Below are positions 34,506-43,400 of a DNA stretch of 64,000 bases, in pieces. The DNA comes from Actinoplanes sichuanensis (GTDB lineage: Bacteria > Actinomycetota > Actinomycetes > Mycobacteriales > Micromonosporaceae). The translations under genes were made by a program, and so were the position numbers. The stretch is from the NCBI RefSeq assembly GCF_033097365.1, contig NZ_AP028461.1, positions 6,138,001-6,202,000 of the forward strand, written 5' to 3'. The first letter of the stretch is position 1. Every line of letters starts with the position of its first letter. The notes beneath the pieces were generated by a model that searched no databases, had not been told where the DNA came from, and worked only from the letters and a program-made list of their open reading frames with translations.

Positions 34506-35717
34506 ATGAGCGAGCGTGCATACGACGAGCACCGTCTGCGTGACTTCCTTGCCGGGCGGACGCGCGGGTTCTCCCGGCGGGACCTGTTGGCGCTGACCGC
34601 GGCAGCGGGCGCCGGAGCACTGATTCCGGGATCACCGGCGGCTGCCGCGACCCCCATCGTCAAACCGCTGCCGGCTGATCTCTTCCGGCCCCTGGGCACC
34701 AACGCGGAGACCCGTTTCTCGGCCCTGAAGGACCAGGGATACTACGTTCCGGTGGATCGCTTCTTCGTGCGCAACCACACGGTGACGCCGACGATCGACG
34801 CCGGCTCGTGGCAGCTGGAGATCTCCGGGACCGGCACCGGGTCGGCGTCTTTCGGACTCGATGATCTCAAGAAGCTGCCGTCGGTGACCGCGCCGGTCGC
34901 CATCGAATGTGCCGGCAACGGCCGCAGCTACTACACCTCGCAGCAGGGGCAGACCGTCTCCGGTACGGCCTGGACGCTGGGCGCGATCGGCGTCGGCAAG
35001 TGGAAGGGCGTCCGACTGTCGACGGTCCTCCGCAGAGCCGGCATCTCCCGGAACGCCGTCGACGTACAGCCGATCGGCCTGGACCCGCACTTCGTCAGCG
35101 GCGGCGTCGACCTGGGCCCGGTCCGTCGCCCGTTCCCGGTGCGGAAGGCGTTCGACGACGTCATCCTGGCCTACGAGCTGAACGGCGAACCGCTCCCGCC
35201 CGACCACGGTTTCCCGGTTCGGGTGGTCGTACCCCATTGGGTCGGCATCTCCTCGATCAAGTGGGTCGGGAAGATCGAGGTCTCCGCCGAACCGCTGTTC
35301 TCCCCGTGGAACACGCAGTTCTACCGGCTGTTCGGCCCGGACTTCCCGGCCGAGGGCCGGCCGTTCGACAGGCAGTCGATCAAGAGTGCGTTCGAGTTGG
35401 ACCCCGGTGCGACCTTCCCGGCCGGGGTGCGGACCCGGCTCACCGGCCGCTCCTGGTCGGCCGACGGCCCGATCCGCGAGGTCCAGATCAGCACCGACGG
35501 GGGTACGACCTGGCGGCGCGCCCGGCCCTACGGTGCGACGCCGGGCGGGGTGTGGCAGCGCTGGGAGTACGACTGGACGCCGACCCCGGGCGAGCACGTG
35601 CTGCTGGCCCGGGCCACCGACGTGTGCGGCAACACCCAACCGGACGTTGCGCAGTTCAACACGCTGGGTTACCTCTTCGACGCGGCGGTACGGGTCCCGG
35701 TGACCGCGGTGGGATAG
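34506..35717 (+). CDS. Exported molybdopterin enzyme of the sulfite oxidase family
   Basis: A 403-residue enzyme carrying a twin-arginine-like signal (GFSRRDLLALTAAAGAGALI, cleavage near AAAA), so it is exported folded with its cofactor. The Moco domain has the single cysteine ligand in AIECAGNGRSYY and the family segments FFVRNH and GYYVPVDRFF. The C-terminal ~110 residues form the Ig-like dimerisation domain (SWSADGPIREVQISTDGGTTW). No heme b5 domain is present, so electrons go to a separate cytochrome. It would oxidise sulfite to sulfate or act on a related oxide. The ATG at 34506 was chosen over an upstream start inside a terminator. Confidence 0.87.
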   Translation: MSERAYDEHRLRDFLAGRTRGFSRRDLLALTAAAGAGALIPGSPAAAATPIVKPLPADLFRPLGTNAETRFSALKDQGYYVPVDRFFVRNHTVTPTIDAGSWQLEISGTGTGSASFGLDDLKKLPSVTAPVAIECAGNGRSYYTSQQGQTVSGTAWTLGAIGVGKWKGVRLSTVLRRAGISRNAVDVQPIGLDPHFVSGGVDLGPVRRPFPVRKAFDDVILAYELNGEPLPPDHGFPVRVVVPHWVGISSIKWVGKIEVSAEPLFSPWNTQFYRLFGPDFPAEGRPFDRQSIKSAFELDPGATFPAGVRTRLTGRSWSADGPIREVQISTDGGTTWRRARPYGATPGGVWQRWEYDWTPTPGEHVLLARATDVCGNTQPDVAQFNTLGYLFDAAVRVPVTAVG

Positions 35718-35727
35718 TGTGCCGCCC

Positions 35728-36759
35728 ATGCCGTCGGGAAAGGCCACGTCCAGTGACGTCGCGGCGGCGGCGGGCGTGTCCCGGTCGGCGGTGTCCTTCG
35801 CGTTCAACAATCCGCAGCGGATCTCGGCGGCGACCAGGGAGCGGATCCTGGCCGCCGCCGAGGCGCTCGGCTACGCCCCGAGCACGCTGGGCCGGATGCT
35901 GCAGGCCGGCACCACCAACTCGATCGGGGTGCTACTCCCCCAGCGGCTGGCCCGGATCCTGGAGAACCCGTACTACGCACGGTTCCTGATGGGCGCCGGG
36001 CAGGTGTGCGACCAGGAGGGTTACACGCTGCTGCTGACTCCGCCCCTGCAGGATTCGGTGCTCAAGGCCATTCCGTACGCCGCGGTCGACGGTTTCATCG
36101 TGTGCGGCCTGGAGGCGGACCGTGGTGAGGTCGCCGAACTGACCCGGCGGGGCATCCCGTTCGTGCTGATCGACAGTGATCGCCTGGAGGGCGCACCGAG
36201 TGTCGAGGTCGACGATCGGGGCGGGGCCCGTGAGGTGACCCGCTATCTGCTCGACCTGGGGCACCGGCGACTGGCCGTGCTGTCGATGGATCCGGGGGCA
36301 CTCGTCCGCGAGCGCGGCTACCGGGGACCGCTGGCCCGCCGGCTTGCCGGGATCACCGACGCGCTGACCGATTTCGGTCTGACGATGGCCGACGTCCAGC
36401 TGGCCGAGGTGCCGGTGACCCGGAGCGAGGGCTACCGGGCGACGCGCGAGCTGATGTCCGGTGAGCAGCAACCGACGGCCGTGCTGGCGCTGTCCGACGT
36501 GCTCGCCTACGGGGCCGTGGATGCCTTGCAAGAACTTGCAATAAACGTCCCCGCCGAGGTGTCCGTGACCGGGTTCGACGACCTCCAGGAGTCCTCCTGG
36601 TTCCGTCCCCGGCTGACCACCGTGCGGCAGCCGATCGTGACCAAGGGCCGGATCGCCGCCGACTTCCTGATCTCGGTAATCAGGGGCGAGGAACAGCACC
36701 CGCACCAGACTCTCGGCACCTCGCTGATCGTTCGGGAATCTACCGCGAAACCGGCATAA
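35728..36759 (+). CDS. LacI-family repressor of the adjacent alpha-glucosidase
   Basis: A 343-residue regulator: an N-terminal lac-type helix-turn-helix (SSDVAAAAGVSRSAVSFAFNNP), hinge helix (STLGRMLQAG) and a periplasmic-binding-protein-like sugar domain (IGVLLPQRLARILENPYYARF ... VTGFDDLQESSWFRPRLTTVRQP). The ATG at 35728 has no ribosome site; TAGTGT overlapping the upstream stop codon ends 7 nt earlier and suggests a leaderless message. The next gene, 82 nt away, encodes a GH13 enzyme and is preceded by cttgcaag-type operators; a copy of the operator lies within this gene at 36525, where codon use is abnormal. Confidence 0.9.
   Translation: MPSGKATSSDVAAAAGVSRSAVSFAFNNPQRISAATRERILAAAEALGYAPSTLGRMLQAGTTNSIGVLLPQRLARILENPYYARFLMGAGQVCDQEGYTLLLTPPLQDSVLKAIPYAAVDGFIVCGLEADRGEVAELTRRGIPFVLIDSDRLEGAPSVEVDDRGGAREVTRYLLDLGHRRLAVLSMDPGALVRERGYRGPLARRLAGITDALTDFGLTMADVQLAEVPVTRSEGYRATRELMSGEQQPTAVLALSDVLAYGAVDALQELAINVPAEVSVTGFDDLQESSWFRPRLTTVRQPIVTKGRIAADFLISVIRGEEQHPHQTLGTSLIVRESTAKPA
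36525..36540. promoter_or_regulatory. Intragenic LacI-type operator copy
   Basis: cttgcaagaacttgca lies inside the LacI gene and repeats, base for base over 15 bases, the intergenic operator 241 bp downstream. The codons it forces (TTG, CAA, CTT, GCA, then ATA) are rare in this GC-rich genome, suggesting selection on the DNA. Confidence 0.65.
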
Positions 36760-36765
36760 CGGCCT

Positions 36766-36818
36766 CTTGCAAGAACTTGCTGCAAGAAATCAGCAGCTCG
36801 GCTATGTAACACGTGTTA
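36766..36818. promoter_or_regulatory. Operator region of the alpha-glucosidase gene
   Basis: cttgcaagaacttgctgcaag (36766-36786, split here as cttgcaag plus cttgctgcaag) contains two overlapping palindromes of the kind bound by MalR-like LacI proteins in streptomycetes. Further on, taacacgtgtta (36807-36818) is a perfect 12-bp palindrome flanked by agcagct/agctgct arms. A TAGCGT -10-like hexamer (36828-36833) ends 8 nt before the glucosidase ATG. Confidence 0.7.
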
Positions 36819-36841
36819 GTAAGCTGCTAGCGTTCGTCGCC

Positions 36842-38521
36842 ATGACGGATCAACTGATCGCACCGCCCACCGTGGAGGCGCCCCCCGCATCGTGGTGGCG
36901 CAACGCGGTCATCTACCAGATCTACCCGCGCAGCTTCGCCGACTCCAACGGCGACGGCATCGGTGACCTGCCCGGCATCAGCAGCCGGCTGCCGTACCTG
37001 CGGGACCTGGGTGTCGACGCGGTGTGGCTCTCCCCCTTCTACGCCTCGCCCCAGGCGGACGCGGGTTACGACGTCTCCGACTACCGCACCGTCGACCCGA
37101 TCTTCGGCACCGTCGCCGACGCCGAGGAGCTGATCTCCGGCGCGCACGCCCTCGGCCTGCGGGTGATCGTCGACCTCGTCCCCAACCACTCGTCGGACCA
37201 GCACGACTGGTTCAAACGGGCGATCGCCGAGGGCCCCGGCTCGCCGTTCCGCGAGCGCTACCACTTCCGCCCCGGCCAGGGCACCGACGGTGAACTGCCG
37301 CCGAACGACTGGCCGTCGATCTTCGGCGGTCCCGCCTGGACCCGCACCGAGGACGGCGAGTGGTATCTGCACCTGTTCGCCCCCGAGCAGCCCGACTTCA
37401 ACTGGGAGCACCCGGCGGTCCGGGACGAGTTCAAGACCATCCTGCGGTTCTGGCTCGACCTGGGCGTCGACGGTTTCCGGGTCGACGTGGCGCACGGCAT
37501 GGTCAAGGAGGCCGGCCTGCCGGACATCGGCGACACCGGCGAGTGGCACCTGCTGGGCGCCGGCGAGAGCCCGTTCTTCGACCGGGACGGCGTGCACGAG
37601 ATCTACCGTGACTGGCGCAAGATCCTCGACGAGTACCCCGGCGAACGCATCGCCGTCGCCGAGGCCTGGGCGCCTTCGCTGGCCCGGGTCGCCAACTACG
37701 TCCGCGGCGACGAGCTGCACCAGGCGTTCAACTTCAGCTACCTGGGCACCGCCTGGAACGTGCACGAGCAGCGCGAGATGATCGAGGACTCGCTGGCCGC
37801 GATGCGTGCGGTCGGCGCGCCCACCACGTGGACGCTGTCGAACCACGACGTGGTCCGGCACACCACCCGCCTGATGCAGAAGATCGACGGCGACGCCGCC
37901 GGCCGCAAACCCACCGCCGTCGACGAGGAGGCCGGTCTGCGCCGTGGCCGTGCCGCGTCCGCGCTGATGCTGGCACTGCCCGGCTCCGCCTACGTCTACC
38001 AGGGCGAGGAGCTCGGCCTGCCGGAGGTCATCGACCTGCCGCCGGAGGTTCGCCAGGACCCGGCCTTCCACCGCGCGACCGGCCAGGACGGCTACCGCGA
38101 CGGCTGCCGGGTGCCGATCCCCTGGAGCGGCGCCGAGGCCCCCTACGGTTTCGGTCCGGACGGCGGCGACAGCTGGCTCCCCCAGCCCGCGTCGTGGGCC
38201 GGACTCAGCGTCGCCGCGCAGGCCGGCGTGCCCGGCTCGACGCTCGAGCTGTACCGCTCGGCCCTGGCGATCCGCCGCGACAACCCGGCGCTCGCCCCGA
38301 CCGACAACCTGACCTGGGCGCCCGCGCCCGCCGGGGTGCTCGCCTTCGAACGCGCGGTGCCCGGCGCACCGGTCTTCCACTGCACGGTCAACATGAGCGC
38401 CGAGCCGGTCGCGGTCGGCCGCCCCGGCGAGATCCTGCTGGCCAGCGGCCCGCTCGACGGCACCGCCGACAACGTGATCCTGCCCCCGGACACCACCGTC
38501 TGGTGGTCCATCACCCGATGA
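36842..38521 (+). CDS. GH13 alpha-glucosidase / oligo-1,6-glucosidase
   Basis: A 559-residue cytoplasmic glycoside hydrolase. It starts with WWRNAVIYQIYPRSFADSNG typical of the GH13 alpha-glucosidase group. The four conserved regions are visible: VDLVPNHSSDQH, GFRVDVAHG (nucleophile Asp), AVAEAW (acid/base Glu) and LSNHDVVRH (third Asp). A C-terminal beta domain follows. There is no signal peptide, so it acts on imported maltose, isomaltose or maltodextrins. The ATG at 36842 lacks a ribosome site and may be leaderless. It is controlled by the upstream LacI protein via the cttgcaag operators, and a perfect terminator follows the stop. Confidence 0.92.
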   Translation: MTDQLIAPPTVEAPPASWWRNAVIYQIYPRSFADSNGDGIGDLPGISSRLPYLRDLGVDAVWLSPFYASPQADAGYDVSDYRTVDPIFGTVADAEELISGAHALGLRVIVDLVPNHSSDQHDWFKRAIAEGPGSPFRERYHFRPGQGTDGELPPNDWPSIFGGPAWTRTEDGEWYLHLFAPEQPDFNWEHPAVRDEFKTILRFWLDLGVDGFRVDVAHGMVKEAGLPDIGDTGEWHLLGAGESPFFDRDGVHEIYRDWRKILDEYPGERIAVAEAWAPSLARVANYVRGDELHQAFNFSYLGTAWNVHEQREMIEDSLAAMRAVGAPTTWTLSNHDVVRHTTRLMQKIDGDAAGRKPTAVDEEAGLRRGRAASALMLALPGSAYVYQGEELGLPEVIDLPPEVRQDPAFHRATGQDGYRDGCRVPIPWSGAEAPYGFGPDGGDSWLPQPASWAGLSVAAQAGVPGSTLELYRSALAIRRDNPALAPTDNLTWAPAPAGVLAFERAVPGAPVFHCTVNMSAEPVAVGRPGEILLASGPLDGTADNVILPPDTTVWWSITR

Positions 38522-38525
38522 GAAC

Positions 38526-38562
38526 GTCCGGCCATCCCCTGGACGGTGGGGGATGGCCGGAC
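38526..38562 (+). terminator. Terminator after the alpha-glucosidase gene
   Basis: Perfect 14-bp arms (gtccggccatcccc at 38526-38539 and its complement at 38549-38562) with a 9-nt loop, starting 4 nt after the stop codon. Confidence 0.85.
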
Positions 38563-38630
38563 CAGGGCGTGGTCGGTGGCAGGGGGGTTGCAACGCTCAT
38601 GGTCGGCACGTGCGGGCCGAAAGGCAGCGC

Positions 38631-41600
38631 GTGACTTCAGAGCGTGTGGACGAGCTGCTGTACGACAGTGACCGCACCCGGGTCAGTCGGGTGCGGCTGG
38701 CGGACGGAACCCTGGTCGTTCGTAAGCAGCCGCTCGGGGCGGGGGCCGCCGACCGTCTGCGCAACGAGATCGCGGTGCTGCGCCGCCTGGAGTCCGTCGA
38801 CGGTACGCCGAAGCTGGCCGGGGGCGGCCCGGACGGTGTTCTGGAACTTGTCGACACGGGTGGCCGTACCCTCTCCGATCTGGAAACGCCCTGGGCGACC
38901 GACGCATTGCTGGACCTCGGGCTGAGCCTGGCCCAAGTGCTCGCCGGGATCCACCGGCGCGGTGTCGTGCACCGGGACGTGAGCCCGGCGAACGTGCTGG
39001 TCGACGCGGTGACGAAGCGGCCGACGCTGATCGACTTCGAGCTGGCGACGCGCCCCGGCGCGACGGCCGGCGAGGGCCTGGTCGGCACGCTGCCGTATCT
39101 GGCGCCGGAGCAGACCGGCCGCACCGGCCGCCCGGTCGACCACCGCAGTGATCTCTATTCGCTGGGCGCCACGCTGTACGAGCTGGCGACCGGGCAGCCG
39201 CCGTTCGGCCGGGACCGGGACCCGCTGGGTCTGGTCCACGACCACCTGGCGAAGGTGCCGGTCGCACCGACCGAGGTCAATCCGCTGGTCCCGGCGCTGC
39301 TGTCGGAGATCATCGGCCGTCTGCTGAGCAAGGAGCCGGAGCAGCGCTACCAGAGCGGCGAAGGGCTCGCCCACGACCTGGAGCGGTTGCGCGCCGGGCA
39401 CCTGACCGTGCTCGGCGAACGGGACTTCCCGATCCGGCTGACCCCACCGGCCCAGCTGATCGGCCGGGAGGCGCCGCTGGCCGCGCTGCGGGAGCTGCTC
39501 GCCGGCGTGCACACCGGCAGCGCGCTGGCGCTGGTCACCGGCCCGCCCGGGGTGGGCAAGACCGCCCTGGTGGACCGGCTGCGCCCGGCCGTCGCGGCCG
39601 CCGGTGGCCGGTTCGTCACCGGCAAGTTCGACCAGTTCCACCACGACACCGGTGGCGGCGCGGTGCGCGAGGCGTTCGATCGGCTCGGCGACCAACTGCT
39701 CGCCGAGCCCGACGACGTGGTCGCCGAGGTCCGGACCCGGTTGCGGGAGGCGCTCGGCCCGGACGCGGGGCTGATCGCGGCGCTGATGCCGTCGTTCCGG
39801 ACGCTGCTGGACGTGGCACCAGAACACAGCGACGACCCGCGCGCGTTCCTGGCCCGGCTCCGGCAGGCCGGCATGACCCTGCTGCGTACCGTCGCGAACG
39901 GCGCTCCACTGGTGTTCTTCCTCGACGACCTGCAATGGGCGACCGGGGCCGCGTTCAGCTACCTCGACGACGTGCTGGACAACCCGGACGTGCCGGGGCT
40001 GCTGGTGCTGGGCGCCTACCGGGAGCAGGAGGTGGACGAGGCACACCCGCTGACCGCGGTGCTGGCCCGCCTGCACCGGGAACGCGGTGACGCCGGTGAG
40101 GTGCGTCTGGACAACCTGGACGTCGCCGACCTGGGCGCGCTGATCGCCGACATGCTGCGGCTGCCCGAAGCGGAACGGCTGGCGGCGGTGCTCGCCGGGC
40201 GTACCGAGGGCAATCCGTTCGACACCGTCGAGCTGCTGAACGCGCTGCGCCGGGAGGCTGTGCTGGTGCCGGACGGCGACGGCTGGCGCTGGGATCCGGC
40301 CGCGGTCCGCGACTTCGTCGGGCACGGCGACGTGGTTCAGTTGCTCACCGCCCGGATCGCCGCGCTGCCCGCGGACACCCGCCGGGCGATCGACCGGATG
40401 GCGTGCGTCGGCGGCGAGGTACCTCTCGAACTGCTCGACGCGCCGCTCACGGCCGCGGTCGACGACGGCCTCGTGGTGGTCGGCGAGACGTCGGCGCGGT
40501 TCCGGCACGACCGGGTCCAGCAGGCCGCGTTCGGCCGGCTGACCGCGGACGAACGCGCCCGGCTGAGCCTGTCGCTGGCCCGGCGACTGACCCCGGCGCC
40601 CGAGGCGGCGCCGCTCTACCTGGCCGCCGCCGACGTGCTGCTGGTTCCGGGGACGGCTCCGCCCGGCGAGCGCCGCGCGGCGGCGTCGCTGCTGCGTAAG
40701 GCCGCCGCGGCGGCCCGGCTGGTCGCCAACCACACGTCGGCTGAGGCTCATCTCGCGGTCGCGGCCCGGCTGGTCGACAAAATCGATGAGGGGTACGCCG
40801 AAACGCGCACCGCCTGGCACTCGGCGCTGTGCGCGCTGGGCCGTTTCGACGACGCCGACCGGGTCTTCGCCGATCTGGCCGCCACCGTCACCGACCCGGT
40901 GCGGCTGGCCGGTCCGGTGGCCGAGCAGCTGGGCGCCCTCACCAACCGCCGGATGCTCGCCGAGGCCCTCGAACTGGGCCTGGGCACGCTGGACCGGCTC
41001 GGTTTCGACGTGCCGTCCGGTCCGGCCGAGATGGGCCCGCGGATCGGCGCCGGGATGGCCGGCTTCTACGGCTGGCTGGCCACCACCGAGGACACCGACC
41101 GCCCGGAGATCACCGACCCGCGGCTGCTGGCCGCCGCGCACGTGATCAACCGGCTGTCCCCGGCCGCGTTCTTCGGCGACCGGATCACGATGGCCTGGCT
41201 GGTGGCGCAGGCCGCCGAAATGTGGGCCGAGCACGGCGTGTGCGCGGCGCTGACCGGTGTGCTCGGCAACCTCGGCGTGGTCACCATCGCCGGCAGCGGT
41301 GACTACGAGGCCGCCCACCGGGCCACCACGCATGTGCTGGCGACCGGGCTGAAGCACGGCCACGAGCCGGAGACCTCACAGGTCAAGTTCCTGCACGCGG
41401 TGGCCACCGCACCCTGGTTCGAGCCGCTGGAGAGCAGCATCCGCACCGCGCACGAGGCCCGCGACGGTCTGCTGCGCGGCGGTGACCTGCGCAACGCGTT
41501 CTACACGTACTACGCGTCGGTACCGCAGATGCTGGACCACTCGGCCGACCTCGAGCCGTACGCCCGGGAGGCGCAGGCCGCCATGGCGTTCGGCGAGCGG

Positions 41601-43400
41601 ATCGGCGCCGGTCACGACACCGCGATGTTCGTGACCGCCGACATGGTGGTGCGCACCCTGCAGGGCACCGGCGACTTCGACGACGCCTACCTGGACACGC
41701 TGGTGGGCAACGAGGCGGCGGCCGGCTACTTCACCACCATGCGGGCTCTGGTCGCGGCGATCCTCGGCGACGACGCGTCGCTGGTCCGGTACAGCGCCGC
41801 GACGATGCCGCTGATCGCCGCGGTACCCGGGGTCTACCTGCACGCACCCGCGAACCTGCTGGCCGTCCTGGCCGCCGCGGTGACCGCCCGGACCGCCACC
41901 GGCGCCGACCGCGACGACGCTCTGGCCGCGCTCGACCGCGGCCTCGACTACCTGGCCGCGCGCGCCGCCGGGCAGCCCGGCAACTTCCGGCACCTGCACC
42001 GGCTGGCCGAGGCGACCCGGGCCGCCGTGCACGGCGACTTCACCGCCGCGGCCGCCGCCTACGACGAGGCGATGTCCGACGCCGCGACCGCCGGCCGGTC
42101 CTGGCACGCACCGCTGATCACCGAGCTGGCCGCCCGGTTCTACCTCGACAACGGGCTGGAGCACGTGGGCTCCCGACTGCTCGGCGAAGCCCTTCCCGGG
42201 TACGCCCGATGGGGTGCCGCCGCGAAGGTGCACGCCATGAAACGGGCGTACCCGGCCCTCGGCTCGGCCCTCGGCAGCACCGCCCCGGCCCGTCCCGGCA
42301 CCATCGGCGCCTCGCACAGCATCAACCTGTCCACCGAGGTCATCGACCTGATGGCGGTCCTCGAAGCGGCCCGGGCACTCAGCTCGGAGACCAGTGTGGA
42401 CCGGCTGCGGGTGCGGGTGCAGCAGGTGCTCGGCGCGATGACCGGCGCCACCGCGGTACACGTGGTACTGCACGACGACCGGACGAACCGCTGGGTCCTG
42501 CCGGCCGACGACGACCGGCCCGAACTCAGCGCCGAGGAGGCCGCCGAGCGGGGGCTGCTGCCGCTGACCGCGATCCGGTACGCCGAACGCACCCGCGAGC
42601 CGATGCTGGTCGACGACGTGACACTCGACGATCGGGTCGGCCGGGATCCGTACCTGGCCGGGCTGGACCACTGCTCGCTGCTGGTGGTGCCGGTGATCGC
42701 GCACGGGCAGCCGCGGGCCGTGCTGGTGCTGGAGAACCGGCTGAGCCGGCGCGCGTTCTCCGCCGGGCGGCTGGACGCGGTGCTGCTCATCGCCGGGCAG
42801 CTCACCGTCTCCCTGGAGAACGCGCAGGTGTACGCCTCACTGGAACGAGCGGTCGCGGAACGTACCGAGGAACTGGCCGAGGCCGGTCAGCGGCTCGAAC
42901 TGCTGACCGTCACCGACCCGCTGACCGGCCTGCCGAACCGACGCAAGCTGAACTCGTTCCTCGAGGAGACGTGGCGGCGCTCGCACCGGTCCGGTGAGCC
43001 GATCGGCGTCGCCATGATCGACATCGACGACTTCAAGAAGTACAACGACCACTACGGCCACCAGGGCGGCGACGAATGCCTGCGGCTGGTCGCCGAGGCG
43101 CTGCGGTCCAGCGTCCGCAACACCGACCTGGTCGCACGGTACGGCGGTGAGGAGTTCTGCATCGTCATGCCGGGTGCGGCGGCCGAGAACGCGTACACCG
43201 TCGCCGAACGGGCCTGCCACGCGGTGTCCCGGCTGGCCGAGCCGCACGCGCTCGCCGACAACGGGATCGTCACCGTCAGCGTCGGCGTCGCCTCGGGCGC
43301 CCCACTCACCCACGCCAACCCCGACCAGCTGCAGAAACTCGCCGACGAGGCGCTGTACGAGGCCAAGCACGCCGGCCGGAACCGGGTGGTGGGCGGATGA
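38631..43400 (+). CDS. Giant signalling protein: Ser/Thr kinase - AAA ATPase - helical repeats - GAF - diguanylate cyclase
   Basis: A 1589-residue soluble protein. Residues ~10-265 are a protein kinase (K32 in VVRKQPL; HRDVSPANVLVD at 114; DFE rather than DFG at 135; LAPEQTG). Residues ~285-530 are an AAA/STAND-type ATPase (Walker A GPPGVGKT at 304; FFLDDLQWA as Walker B). Residues ~640-1220 are TPR-like helices. Residues ~1235-1400 form a GAF domain. Residues ~1420-1585 form a GGDEF domain with metal residues DIDDFKKYND, the inhibitory site RNTD and an intact GGEEF (1505), predicting active c-di-GMP synthesis with feedback. The GTG start has AAAGG upstream. It overlaps the next gene by 4 bases (ATGA). 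Confidence 0.88.
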   Translation: MTSERVDELLYDSDRTRVSRVRLADGTLVVRKQPLGAGAADRLRNEIAVLRRLESVDGTPKLAGGGPDGVLELVDTGGRTLSDLETPWATDALLDLGLSLAQVLAGIHRRGVVHRDVSPANVLVDAVTKRPTLIDFELATRPGATAGEGLVGTLPYLAPEQTGRTGRPVDHRSDLYSLGATLYELATGQPPFGRDRDPLGLVHDHLAKVPVAPTEVNPLVPALLSEIIGRLLSKEPEQRYQSGEGLAHDLERLRAGHLTVLGERDFPIRLTPPAQLIGREAPLAALRELLAGVHTGSALALVTGPPGVGKTALVDRLRPAVAAAGGRFVTGKFDQFHHDTGGGAVREAFDRLGDQLLAEPDDVVAEVRTRLREALGPDAGLIAALMPSFRTLLDVAPEHSDDPRAFLARLRQAGMTLLRTVANGAPLVFFLDDLQWATGAAFSYLDDVLDNPDVPGLLVLGAYREQEVDEAHPLTAVLARLHRERGDAGEVRLDNLDVADLGALIADMLRLPEAERLAAVLAGRTEGNPFDTVELLNALRREAVLVPDGDGWRWDPAAVRDFVGHGDVVQLLTARIAALPADTRRAIDRMACVGGEVPLELLDAPLTAAVDDGLVVVGETSARFRHDRVQQAAFGRLTADERARLSLSLARRLTPAPEAAPLYLAAADVLLVPGTAPPGERRAAASLLRKAAAAARLVANHTSAEAHLAVAARLVDKIDEGYAETRTAWHSALCALGRFDDADRVFADLAATVTDPVRLAGPVAEQLGALTNRRMLAEALELGLGTLDRLGFDVPSGPAEMGPRIGAGMAGFYGWLATTEDTDRPEITDPRLLAAAHVINRLSPAAFFGDRITMAWLVAQAAEMWAEHGVCAALTGVLGNLGVVTIAGSGDYEAAHRATTHVLATGLKHGHEPETSQVKFLHAVATAPWFEPLESSIRTAHEARDGLLRGGDLRNAFYTYYASVPQMLDHSADLEPYAREAQAAMAFGERIGAGHDTAMFVTADMVVRTLQGTGDFDDAYLDTLVGNEAAAGYFTTMRALVAAILGDDASLVRYSAATMPLIAAVPGVYLHAPANLLAVLAAAVTARTATGADRDDALAALDRGLDYLAARAAGQPGNFRHLHRLAEATRAAVHGDFTAAAAAYDEAMSDAATAGRSWHAPLITELAARFYLDNGLEHVGSRLLGEALPGYARWGAAAKVHAMKRAYPALGSALGSTAPARPGTIGASHSINLSTEVIDLMAVLEAARALSSETSVDRLRVRVQQVLGAMTGATAVHVVLHDDRTNRWVLPADDDRPELSAEEAAERGLLPLTAIRYAERTREPMLVDDVTLDDRVGRDPYLAGLDHCSLLVVPVIAHGQPRAVLVLENRLSRRAFSAGRLDAVLLIAGQLTVSLENAQVYASLERAVAERTEELAEAGQRLELLTVTDPLTGLPNRRKLNSFLEETWRRSHRSGEPIGVAMIDIDDFKKYNDHYGHQGGDECLRLVAEALRSSVRNTDLVARYGGEEFCIVMPGAAAENAYTVAERACHAVSRLAEPHALADNGIVTVSVGVASGAPLTHANPDQLQKLADEALYEAKHAGRNRVVGG

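Noticed and set aside
38637..41363. A 908-codon minus-strand open frame inside the kinase gene
   Set aside because: Antisense shadow of the kinase/ATPase gene with no motif of its own.
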